From: Candidatus Cloacimonadales bacterium
Lineage (GTDB): Bacteria > Cloacimonadota > Cloacimonadia > Cloacimonadales > TCS61
Direction of reading: 5' to 3'
Length of the DNA: 53,560 bases
NCBI GenBank assembly: GCA_030656075.1
Contig: JAUSOT010000122.1
Location: forward strand, 1-53,560
Shown here: positions 7,886-15,616 of the stretch, one piece after another
How positions within the stretch are numbered: position 1 is the stretch's first letter
How the letters are laid out: every line of letters begins with the position of its first letter
Position numbers and translations under genes: made by a program
Notes under the pieces: generated by a model
The model's database searches: none
What the model was told of the DNA's origin: nothing
What the model saw: only the letters and a program-made list of their open reading frames with translations

Positions 7886-8264
7886 TTAATATGAATAATG
7901 AAGTGGAGAGAATATATTTTATAATTTGCTGTAACAAAATGAATAAACTTTCAACGGCATCCCATAATCCCCTCTATTTGAGTGAAACGGTAAAGAGAGG
8001 GGATAGCAGGGGTGAGTTCGGATATTACAATTTAAATATCCAAGATCAAACAAGGAATGATGAATGATGAAAGAAAAGCAACAAAACCTTGCGAACGGTC
8101 GAAGTAATGAGAACCTTCGCAACGGTTGGACAGCAAATCACCGTTCCGAAGGTGTTGCATCCGTTCGGAAGGTGTGAAAAAATATGATTTATAAAAAGAC
8201 AACCAAAATCAAACAAGGAATAATAAATTATGAAGTTTACAACTAAATCAACAAAGGAGGAAAA
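7886..8264. repeat. Repeat-rich intergenic region
   Basis: No convincing gene. ATCCCCTCT (7967-7975) pairs perfectly with AGAGGGGAT (7996-8004), one of the dispersed CCCTCT/AGAGGG palindromes. Between about 8088 and 8180 there are repeated CCTTGCGAACGGT, CCTTCGCAACGGT, CGTTCCGAAGGTG and CGTTCGGAAGGTG units, a decayed short tandem array related to the CTTCGCAAGG motif at 18028. AAAGGAGGAAAA at 8251-8262 is a strong ribosome binding site for the next gene. Confidence 0.55.
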
Positions 8265-8492
8265 ATGCAAGTTGACCAAAGTTTAAATTGTATAGGGCTT
8301 TCCTGCCCGATGCCGATCATTAAATTAAACAAGGCAATAAAGTCTATGGAAAGCGGGGAAGTTCTGGAAATGATCGGATCTGATCCAGGTTCCAAATCAG
8401 ATGTTCCTGCCTGGTGCAATAAAACCGGCAATATCTTTCTGGAACAAACTGAAGATAATGGCGCTTTCAAATTTTATATCAAGAAGCAGTAA
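8265..8492 (+). CDS. TusA/YedF-like sulfur-carrier protein (75 aa)
   Basis: This small protein of the TusA/SirA/YedF fold has the family motif GLSCPMPIIKLNKAI, giving the CPxP core at C14-P17. Members bind sulfur (TusA) or are linked to selenium metabolism (YedF) through this cysteine. Extra cysteines are at 9 and near 51. It lies nine bases upstream of a YedE/YeeE-type membrane gene, the usual partner, so it likely receives the imported chalcogen species at the membrane. Sulfur and selenium roles cannot be separated by sequence here; the 75-aa length fits either YedF or YeeD. The Sec-encoding mvhD 4 kb upstream makes selenium worth considering. Confidence 0.85.
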   Translation: MQVDQSLNCIGLSCPMPIIKLNKAIKSMESGEVLEMIGSDPGSKSDVPAWCNKTGNIFLEQTEDNGAFKFYIKKQ

Positions 8493-8501
8493 AAGGAGAA
8501 C

Positions 8502-9719
8502 ATGTTGTTCAAAAAAGGAGAAATGAGGGAATTATTCGATAGCCTCTTTGCCAAAAGCTGGCCCATGTGGGTTGGCGGTATTCTGTTGGCTGTACTGAAT
8601 ATTTTGCTCTTTGTAGTCAAATATCCCTGGGGTTCCAGCAGCGGCTACACAAATATTGGACAAAACCTTTTTCAATTTCTCGACATAAACAGCTTGGGAA
8701 CAACTGTTCCTATAAAACTTCACACTGTTGCTTTGCTGAATATTTTCATCGTGGTGGGTGCTTTCATTGCTTCATTGTTTTCCAAGGAATTCGGTATTCG
8801 GGTAGCTCCGATAGGTGAATTGATCAAAGGTTTTATCGGTGGTGCACTCATGGGAATCGGTGCTACAGTTGGTGCCGGCTGTACAATCGGTGGATTTTTC
8901 ACCGGTGTAGCAGCTCTATCCTGCGGTGCTCTCGCCCTTGCTGTCGGTTTCGCAATCGGAACTTTTGTCGCCCTGCGTTATCTCTTGTGGGAGATGGAAG
9001 CTCTTCCTAAGATCAGCTCAGGAAAATCTTTCACATTCCTGGCAGGAACAGGAAAAAAAACCGGCTGGCAGCGCTGGTTAGGCTGGGTCTTGATAGCTGC
9101 TGTTTTATATCTTGTGAGCACTTACACTTCCAAGGGTAACGCCATGAAGGTCATGGGCTGGCATGTGTTGTTTGGATTGTTGTTCGGCATGATCCTGCAG
9201 CGCTCTCGCTACTGTATCGTACGAGCCTTCCGTGAACCTTTTATGACAGGTGAAGCAACAGCTCCCGTAGCTGTTATTATCAGCATCTTAGTTGCTCTGG
9301 TTGGCTTTACTGTCTTCAAGTATTTTGGTGTAGGCAATTCCAGTGAATTAGCTTTCCGAGCCATCGAAATGAAAGCTGTTTATGCCAATTTCTGGCTGCG
9401 TGCTCTCATCGGTGGATTCATCTTTGGATTGGGTATGACCATGGCTGGAGGCTGCGCAGTTGGAACTTTATGGCGAGCAGGTGAAGGCCACGTAAAATTG
9501 TGGATGTCGGCTTTTGGATTTGTGGTGATGGCACCCGTTTCCAGGCTTTTCATCGTTCCTTTCGTTAAAGGCATTCTGCCGGAATCGATGCAAAAAATGT
9601 TATTTCTGCCGGATATTCTGGGATATACCGGCGCTGTAGTTCTGGTTCTGTTAATTCTTCTGCTTTGGTATTGGTTTGTGAAATGGAATGAAAGAACCGG
9701 CAAATTCTCAGCATTATAA
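8502..9719 (+). CDS. YedE/YeeE-family membrane transporter (405 aa)
   Basis: This polytopic inner-membrane protein has about ten hydrophobic segments and the duplicated YeeE/YedE signature. The three conserved cysteine motifs are present: GAGCTIGGFFTG, QRSRYCIVRAF and MAGGCAVGTLWRAGEGH. YeeE (TsuA) imports thiosulfate; YedE is proposed to be a selenium-compound transporter. The length (about 400 aa) and the sequence around the last two motifs look closer to YedE. An in-frame ATG at 8523 also has an AAAGGAGAA site, so the start is uncertain by seven codons. It is sandwiched between a TusA-like protein and a rhodanese-like lipoprotein, forming a compact three-gene chalcogen uptake unit. Confidence 0.85.
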   Translation: MLFKKGEMRELFDSLFAKSWPMWVGGILLAVLNILLFVVKYPWGSSSGYTNIGQNLFQFLDINSLGTTVPIKLHTVALLNIFIVVGAFIASLFSKEFGIRVAPIGELIKGFIGGALMGIGATVGAGCTIGGFFTGVAALSCGALALAVGFAIGTFVALRYLLWEMEALPKISSGKSFTFLAGTGKKTGWQRWLGWVLIAAVLYLVSTYTSKGNAMKVMGWHVLFGLLFGMILQRSRYCIVRAFREPFMTGEATAPVAVIISILVALVGFTVFKYFGVGNSSELAFRAIEMKAVYANFWLRALIGGFIFGLGMTMAGGCAVGTLWRAGEGHVKLWMSAFGFVVMAPVSRLFIVPFVKGILPESMQKMLFLPDILGYTGAVVLVLLILLLWYWFVKWNERTGKFSAL

Positions 9720-9730
9720 AAGGAGGGGAG

Positions 9731-10273
9731 ATGAAAAAGCAATTGGCAATTTTAACTACACTTGCTGTCCTCCTGATAGTTCTTTCCGGTTGTGGACAGA
9801 GTTTTGCTTCCGGAGAAATTTTTGATAGTTCTAAAGTACTTATTGCGGAAGCCAAAGCCGGAATAACAGAGATTTCCTACGAAGATTTCCGGCATAAAAT
9901 GGAAAGTGGTGAATTACGGATACTCATCGATGTACGGGAAGCAGATGAATTTGAAGAAGGATATATCAACCAGCCGAATGAAGCTTACGAATATCCCTAT
10001 CCTGAAACTTTCACCGTTAATATTCCCCGTGGTTTTTTGGAATTCAGGATAGCAGACTGTAAATATTGGGATTATGACCTTTGGGTGGAAATGCCGGCTA
10101 AAGATGAAGAGATCGTTTTGTATAGCATGACCGGCGAACGAAGTGCCCTGGCTGCTTTCACTCTGCAGCAGATGGGCTATTCAAAAGTATTAAATCTAAA
10201 AGGTGGTTACATGAAATGGCTGGATCCAACTGCATCGGAAACAGAAGATTCCGATAAATCTTCCGGCGGTTGA
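9731..10273 (+). CDS. Rhodanese-domain lipoprotein lacking the catalytic cysteine (180 aa)
   Basis: A signal peptide ending in the lipobox LSGC (C21) predicts a membrane-anchored extracytoplasmic lipoprotein. A single rhodanese domain follows, with LIDVREADEFEEGYI (about 76-90), GERSALAAFTLQQMGY and the closing VLNLKGGYMKW. The active-site loop reads LYSMTGERSA, where rhodaneses have a cysteine (for example YCRTGxRS); the serine codon is AGC, so this is not a UGA/Sec case. It is probably not a sulfurtransferase by the usual mechanism and may bind substrate for the adjacent YedE-like transporter. An AGGAGGGGAG site precedes the ATG. The tail is acidic and low-complexity. The loss-of-cysteine reading is direct; the binding role is inferred. 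Confidence 0.85.
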   Translation: MKKQLAILTTLAVLLIVLSGCGQSFASGEIFDSSKVLIAEAKAGITEISYEDFRHKMESGELRILIDVREADEFEEGYINQPNEAYEYPYPETFTVNIPRGFLEFRIADCKYWDYDLWVEMPAKDEEIVLYSMTGERSALAAFTLQQMGYSKVLNLKGGYMKWLDPTASETEDSDKSSGG

Positions 10274-10505
10274 GATTAGCTAAAATACCACATAGGTGAT
10301 GTGGGAGAATTGGTTTTTTATTGATAAGGAGAGATTATTTTTTATAAATTAAATCATATTAAACAAAATAACTTAATGCATGTTAAACAAATAGAGATGT
10401 TAAAAGATTTTAATATAAGGAAGAGAATTCGAGTCAAACGGAAGAAAAATTCTGTCCGGGTAAAGTAATTTTTCGCAGGATTCCTGAATTGAGGAGTTGT
10501 AGTTG
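10274..10505. other. Intergenic region with weak hairpin
   Basis: CCACAT (10288-10293) and ATGTGG (10299-10304) form a 6-bp stem with a 5-nt loop, followed after a gap by TTTTTT. It could be a weak terminator for the tusA-yedE-rhodanese unit. The rest is AT-rich with no gene seen. GAGGAG at 10491-10496 is the ribosome binding site for the next gene. Confidence 0.35.
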
Positions 10506-13500
10506 ATGTATAATAAAAAAGTTGGTTCAGTAATGGTCATTGGAGGTGGGATTGCCGGTATTCAAGCATCCCTGGATCTGGCTGGCTCAGGTTACAAAGT
10601 GTATCTATTGGAAGAATCGCCTGCCATCGGCGGTACAATGGCTCAGCTGGATAAAACATTTCCCACCAATGACTGTGCGATGTGCGTGATTTCACCAAAA
10701 CTGGTGGAATGCGGACGTCACTTGAATATCGACCTGATGACAAATTCGGAGCTGGTGAAACTGGAAGGTGCGGCCGGCAACTTTGTAGCAAAAGTCTATA
10801 AAAGACCGCGCTTTGTTGATCTGGATAAATGTACAGGTTGTGGTGAATGCGTCACAGTCTGTCCCATCCAGACCGTTTCCATTTTTGATGAAAAACTGGT
10901 AGAAAAAACTGCGATCTACAAACCTTATCCCCAGGCTTCTCCCAATGCTTTTGTTATCGATAAAAAAGCAACCGCTCCCTGCCAGATCGCCTGTCCATCC
11001 GGCATTCATGTTCAGGGTTATGTGGCTTTGGTTGCACAAGGTAAATATAAAGAAGCATATGATCTGATCCGTTTGAACAATCCGTTCCCTTCGGTTTGCG
11101 GCAGAGTTTGTTTTCATCCTTGTGAAAACGAATGCCGTCGGGGCGAATACGACGATCCGTTGGCTATCGCTTCAATCAAACGATTTATAGCGGATTATGT
11201 TCATTCTCATACGGAAGAATTTGAAAAACAAGACGCTCCCTGCGAAAAGAATAAGGAAAAAGTAGCAGTGATCGGTGCCGGGCCGGCCGGACTTACCTGT
11301 GCCTACTATCTTGCTCAGAAAGGATATCAGGTCACGATCTTTGAAAAGGATTCCAAAGCCGGCGGCATGATGCGTTCCTGCATTCCTCCCTATCGTCTTG
11401 CCAGGAAGGAACTCGATTGGGAGATCGATCAGATTTTGAATGAAGGTATTGAACTAAAACTCAATCATCCGATCAATTCATATAATGATATTGAGAAATT
11501 ACGGCTGAAAGGATTCAAAGCGTTTTATGTGGGAATCGGAGCTCAATTGAGCCGCAGCATGCGCATTCCAGGTGAAGATTTGGATGGCATTTTTGGCGGG
11601 ATCGATTTCCTGAAAAAAGTAAATTATGATGAAAACATAGAACTCGGTAAAAAAGTAGCAGTGATCGGAGGTGGAAACACGGCCATCGACTGCGCTCGAA
11701 CTGCTCGCAGATTAGGTGCGAATGTTACTTTAATCTACCGAAGAACCAGACGCGAAATGCCGGCTGAAAAACATGAAATTAAAGCAGCAGCGGAAGAAGG
11801 CGTTCAGTTCAAATTCCTGACAAATCCGGTGGAGAATATCGGCGAGAACGGCAAACTGAAATCTATCAAATTTGCCGTGCAGGAATTAGGTGAAAAGGAT
11901 GACAGCGGACGTCGCAGGCCGCAGCCGACAGGTGAACATTTTACCGAAGATTTCGATAATATGCTGGTTGCCGTTTCACAAAGTTCCGATCTGGATTTAT
12001 TGGATAGAAGCGGAATGAAAACAACTGCCTGGAATACAATCGTAGCAAATTCCACTACTTTCCAGACCAATATAAAAGATATTTTCAGTGGTGGTGATGT
12101 GGTGCTGGGACCGGCTTCTGTGGTGGAAGCTGTAGGTCAGGCTTCCGAAGCTGCCATTTCCATCGAACGTTATCTGACCGGAATCGATCTGGCAGAAGGA
12201 AGAAATGAATTCCAACCTTTACCGGCTCGCGAATATCAAACCTACGTTCCTCATGAAGATCGGGTGAAAATGCGCAATCAGAATCCTGAAGAACGAGTTA
12301 ATAATTTTGAAGAAATGGAACTTGGTTTCAACGAAGAAGAAGCGCAAAAAGAAGCCAAACGCTGTCTGGAATGCGGAATCTGTTCCGGTTGTTTGCAATG
12401 TGAGATCGTCTGCGAAGCAGATGCCGTGCTGCACGACATGAAAGGCGAAATTCTCGAGATCAATGTGGGCGCTGTGATCGTGGCTACCGGAGCCGAAAAA
12501 TATGATCCCACTCCCATGCACGAATTTGGTTACGGCCGTTATCCGAACGTGGTTACCAGTATTCAATTCGAGAGAATTCTGTCTGCTTCGGGACCTTTTG
12601 CAGGACATCTGCAGCGGCCTTCGGACGGCAAAACTCCCGTAAAAATTGCCTGGATTCAATGCGTTGGATCGAGAACAGAACACACTCATATGCCTTACTG
12701 TTCATCGGTTTGCTGCATGTATGCCATGAAGGAAGCGATCATCGCCAAAGAACATGTGAGCACTGTGGAACCGACAATTTTCTTCATGGATATTCGAGCT
12801 CACGGTAAAGATTTTGATAAATATTACGACAAGGCAAAAAATACAGGTGTAATCTTCAAACGTGCCAGGATCGGTAAGATCAAAGAAATTTCCGAATCGG
12901 GAAACCTGGAACTTTATCACGTCCTGGAAAACGGTGAACTGCAGATCGAGGAATTTGATCTGGTGGTGCTTTCCGTTGGTTTGCATCCGCCCAAAGATAT
13001 CGTAAAACTTTCAGATAGCCTGGGTGTTCGTTTGAACGAATATAATTTCATCGATCACCTGGGAATTTCGCAGATCGAAACTACCCGTCCGGGAGTTTTC
13101 GTCTGCGGTCCGGCAGTTTCTCCCAAAGATATTCCTGAAACCGTGACGCAGGCTTCCGGTGCAGCAGCCGGTGCAGCAGAGTTACTTTCCGATGTAAGAG
13201 GAACTGAAACGATTGATAAAGTGTATCCCGAAGAAAGGAAAGTGGCAGGTCAGAAACCGCGAATTGGCGTTTTCGTTTGTCATTGTGGAATTAACATCGG
13301 TAGCGTGGTGGACGTACCTGGTGCGGTGGAATTTGCCAAATCCCTGCCGAATGTGGTTTATGCCGGAGCAAACCTTTTCACCTGCTCGCAGGATACCCAG
13401 CAGTCGATGAAACAAATCATCGAAGAGCATAAATTGAATCGCGTCGTGGTGGCATCCTGTTCGCCCAGTACGCATGAACCTCTCTTTCAGGAAACCATGC

Positions 13501-14954
13501 GCGAAGTCGGATTGAATCCGTATTTATTTGAGATGGCGAACATCCGCAATCAATGCAGTTGGGTGCATCGCGATGATCATACCAAAGCTTCCGAAAAAGC
13601 CAATCGTCTCATCAAGATCGCCGTGGGAAAAGCCAGATTGCTGGAACCGCTGCACGCTATTTCCTTGGATGTGACGCAAACCGGAATGGTTATCGGCGGC
13701 GGCTTGGCCGGCATGACGGCTGCGCTTTCCATCGCCAATCAAGGTTTTGAGGTTACGCTGATCGAACGTTCCGATAAACTGGGTGGAAATTTGAACGGTC
13801 TTTATCATACCTTGGATGGACAGAGCGTTCCTGCCTTCCTGCAAAACCTGAAAGATGAGATCGATGATCATCCGCTGGTGCATGTCTATCTGAATTCCAC
13901 GGTGAAAGAAATAGACGGCTACATCGGAAATTACAAAACCACCATCGAGCATAAAGATGAATTGAAAGAATTCAAACACGGCATAATTATCATCACAACG
14001 GGCGCCAAAGCTTCCACTCCCAAAGAATATTATTATGGTCAGAACAAAAATGTTATAACTCAACGGGAACTGGAACACGATCTGGAAGAAAACGAAAAAG
14101 ATTATAAAAAAGTAAAAAGTGCCGTCTTCATTCAATGTGTCGGTTCGCGGGACGAAGAACATCCGTATTGTTCCAGGATTTGCTGCGCCCAGGCGGTGAA
14201 GAATGCGATACGCTTGAAAAAATTAAATCCCAAAATGGATGTAGCTGTTTTATATCGCGATATCCGAACTTTCGGATTTTATGAAAAATATTACCAGGAA
14301 GCGCGTCAGATAGGAGTGGTCTTTATTCGTTATGCCGAAGATGCCAAACCGGAAATCGCTATTGATCCCCAAAAAATGGTTTTCAACGAAAATGGCTTGA
14401 TCATCAAAATGAAAGATCACGTTCTGGGAATGGACATAACTCTGAATCCGGAAAAAATAATTTTATCTCCCGCCATCGTTCCGCAGGATGATGTGGAAGT
14501 GATCTCTCAGATGCTGAAAATTCCGATAAATGAAGACAGATTCTTTATGGAAGCGCATGTGAAGCTGCGTCCGGTAGATTTTGCTGCGGAAGGGATTTTC
14601 CTGGCTGGATTGGCTCATTCTCCCAAGGGTATGGAAGATACGATCTCTCAGGCCAAGGCTGCCGCAGAAAGAGCTTGTTCAATAATCTGTTCGAAAGAGT
14701 ATCTCTCCGAAGCAAATATCGCCCGGGTGGACCATGATACCTGTGCCGGTTGCGGCATGTGTGTGGCAGTGTGTCCGTATGGCGCTCCCGAACTTATTTG
14801 GATGAATGGGAAAGAATTAGCATACGTGAATTCAGCTTTGTGTAAAGGATGTGGAAGTTGTGCTTCGGTGTGTCCTTCCGGCGCCATGCAGCAGCTTGGT
14901 TACCGCGAAGAGCAGACTCTGACCATGCTGAACGAAGCTTTGGAGATTTGGTAG
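10506..14954 (+). CDS. hdrA: HdrA-like protein with nested GltD/NfnL NADPH module (1482 aa)
   Basis: This very large cytoplasmic flavoprotein begins as HdrA: GGGIAG (13-18), TFPTNDCAMC (51-60) and CTGCGECVTVCP (109-120). At about residue 156 it switches to a complete GltD/NfnL-type module. That module has an N-terminal cysteine domain (C159, C163, C198, C202, C206, C210), a second FAD motif GAGPAG (257-262), the NADP motif GGGNTA (388-393) with RRTRREMPA (412-420), and a third dinucleotide closure SGGDVV near 528. HdrA resumes near residue 620 with CLECGICSGC, continues through QCVGSR, CHCG (about 923) and another GGGLAG (about 1063), and ends in a two-cluster ferredoxin (about 1411-1455). 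It appears to combine NADPH oxidation with an HdrA tandem. The reaction is not determinable from sequence. The ATG at 10506 follows GAGGAG. Confidence 0.9.
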   Translation: MYNKKVGSVMVIGGGIAGIQASLDLAGSGYKVYLLEESPAIGGTMAQLDKTFPTNDCAMCVISPKLVECGRHLNIDLMTNSELVKLEGAAGNFVAKVYKRPRFVDLDKCTGCGECVTVCPIQTVSIFDEKLVEKTAIYKPYPQASPNAFVIDKKATAPCQIACPSGIHVQGYVALVAQGKYKEAYDLIRLNNPFPSVCGRVCFHPCENECRRGEYDDPLAIASIKRFIADYVHSHTEEFEKQDAPCEKNKEKVAVIGAGPAGLTCAYYLAQKGYQVTIFEKDSKAGGMMRSCIPPYRLARKELDWEIDQILNEGIELKLNHPINSYNDIEKLRLKGFKAFYVGIGAQLSRSMRIPGEDLDGIFGGIDFLKKVNYDENIELGKKVAVIGGGNTAIDCARTARRLGANVTLIYRRTRREMPAEKHEIKAAAEEGVQFKFLTNPVENIGENGKLKSIKFAVQELGEKDDSGRRRPQPTGEHFTEDFDNMLVAVSQSSDLDLLDRSGMKTTAWNTIVANSTTFQTNIKDIFSGGDVVLGPASVVEAVGQASEAAISIERYLTGIDLAEGRNEFQPLPAREYQTYVPHEDRVKMRNQNPEERVNNFEEMELGFNEEEAQKEAKRCLECGICSGCLQCEIVCEADAVLHDMKGEILEINVGAVIVATGAEKYDPTPMHEFGYGRYPNVVTSIQFERILSASGPFAGHLQRPSDGKTPVKIAWIQCVGSRTEHTHMPYCSSVCCMYAMKEAIIAKEHVSTVEPTIFFMDIRAHGKDFDKYYDKAKNTGVIFKRARIGKIKEISESGNLELYHVLENGELQIEEFDLVVLSVGLHPPKDIVKLSDSLGVRLNEYNFIDHLGISQIETTRPGVFVCGPAVSPKDIPETVTQASGAAAGAAELLSDVRGTETIDKVYPEERKVAGQKPRIGVFVCHCGINIGSVVDVPGAVEFAKSLPNVVYAGANLFTCSQDTQQSMKQIIEEHKLNRVVVASCSPSTHEPLFQETMREVGLNPYLFEMANIRNQCSWVHRDDHTKASEKANRLIKIAVGKARLLEPLHAISLDVTQTGMVIGGGLAGMTAALSIANQGFEVTLIERSDKLGGNLNGLYHTLDGQSVPAFLQNLKDEIDDHPLVHVYLNSTVKEIDGYIGNYKTTIEHKDELKEFKHGIIIITTGAKASTPKEYYYGQNKNVITQRELEHDLEENEKDYKKVKSAVFIQCVGSRDEEHPYCSRICCAQAVKNAIRLKKLNPKMDVAVLYRDIRTFGFYEKYYQEARQIGVVFIRYAEDAKPEIAIDPQKMVFNENGLIIKMKDHVLGMDITLNPEKIILSPAIVPQDDVEVISQMLKIPINEDRFFMEAHVKLRPVDFAAEGIFLAGLAHSPKGMEDTISQAKAAAERACSIICSKEYLSEANIARVDHDTCAGCGMCVAVCPYGAPELIWMNGKELAYVNSALCKGCGSCASVCPSGAMQQLGYREEQTLTMLNEALEIW

Positions 14955-15616
14955 GGGAAATTATAGTACATCGACGTTGTCGTCGATGAAGAAACACCGC
15001 AACGTACAACGTCACGGGATACAAAACCTTGCCATCACTTCTTTCACAGATTCATACAATTGGCAATGTCAAGGTAGGAAAGTTGAAAGAAACCTTGGCA
15101 GGATTAAGTGTGATGTTTGGTAGAAAAAAATCCTGACAGGGTTAAGCTTTTTCAAGCATTATTAAGAAAAATCATAACCTACAACTCATTATTCTCAATG
15201 CGTTTACGTGCCCCCCCCTTTTTTTTGAATAAAATGAAAATAAAAGGTTTGACATATATTTCTTCAAATCCTCTTTTCGGAATTGATAAAAAAAGAAAAA
15301 TAGTTTTATTGGTAATTGGATTTTATTGTAACAGAAAAGGAAGAGAGTGTATCGAAATACCGAAGGCGAGCACCTTTATTTATTTCTCCACAACACTCTT
15401 CCCGAGGAACACAAAGTATTTTCAGCATGCTGATGTCAAACGATTTGTGCATTCTCTTCCTTCATTTTGCTGTGAAGGAGGTGGATATGTTGTTCATTAT
15501 ATGTAAGAATAAGTTTGAGTAATTTTCATTTTCATTTGAAATAATGAATTGCAGGGTTTTGTTGTTTAGAATGAAATGTGAAATGGAAAAAAAACTCAAA
15601 CTAATTGGAGGAAAAA
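14955..15616. repeat. 662-bp intergenic region with hairpins and a homopolymer run
   Basis: No supportable gene. CATCGACG (14969-14976) and CGTCGATG (14981-14988) form a perfect 8-bp hairpin just after the stop codon. An inverted arrangement at about 15025-15102, AACCTTGCCATCACTTCTTTCA against GTTGAAAGAAACCTTGGCA, is related to the element at 40152-40286. A CCCCCCCC-TTTTTTTT run lies near 15212-15227. A GGAGG at about 15607-15612 precedes the next start. Confidence 0.5.

Noticed and set aside
7879-8067. Possible 62-residue gene after hdrC
   Set aside because: It overlaps the hdrC stop, spans a palindromic repeat and has no family pattern.
64-10273. The bacterial sulfur-oxidising sHdr pathway
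   Set aside because: DsrE-, TusA- and rhodanese-like genes are nearby, but the sHdrC1B1A-hyp-C2B2 order and lipoate-binding protein are absent; the subunits match the Flox/MvhD type.
9731-10273. Second selenoprotein (rhodanese with Sec at the active site)
   Set aside because: The position is encoded by AGC (serine), not TGA.
15212-15227. Phase-variable homopolymer run
   Set aside because: The C8-T8 run is not in or just before a credible gene, so no switching target is apparent.
15117-15506. Possible 129-residue gene in the 14955-15616 gap
   Set aside because: It runs through a C8-T8 homopolymer, has no recognisable motif or ribosome site, and the region is otherwise repeat-like.
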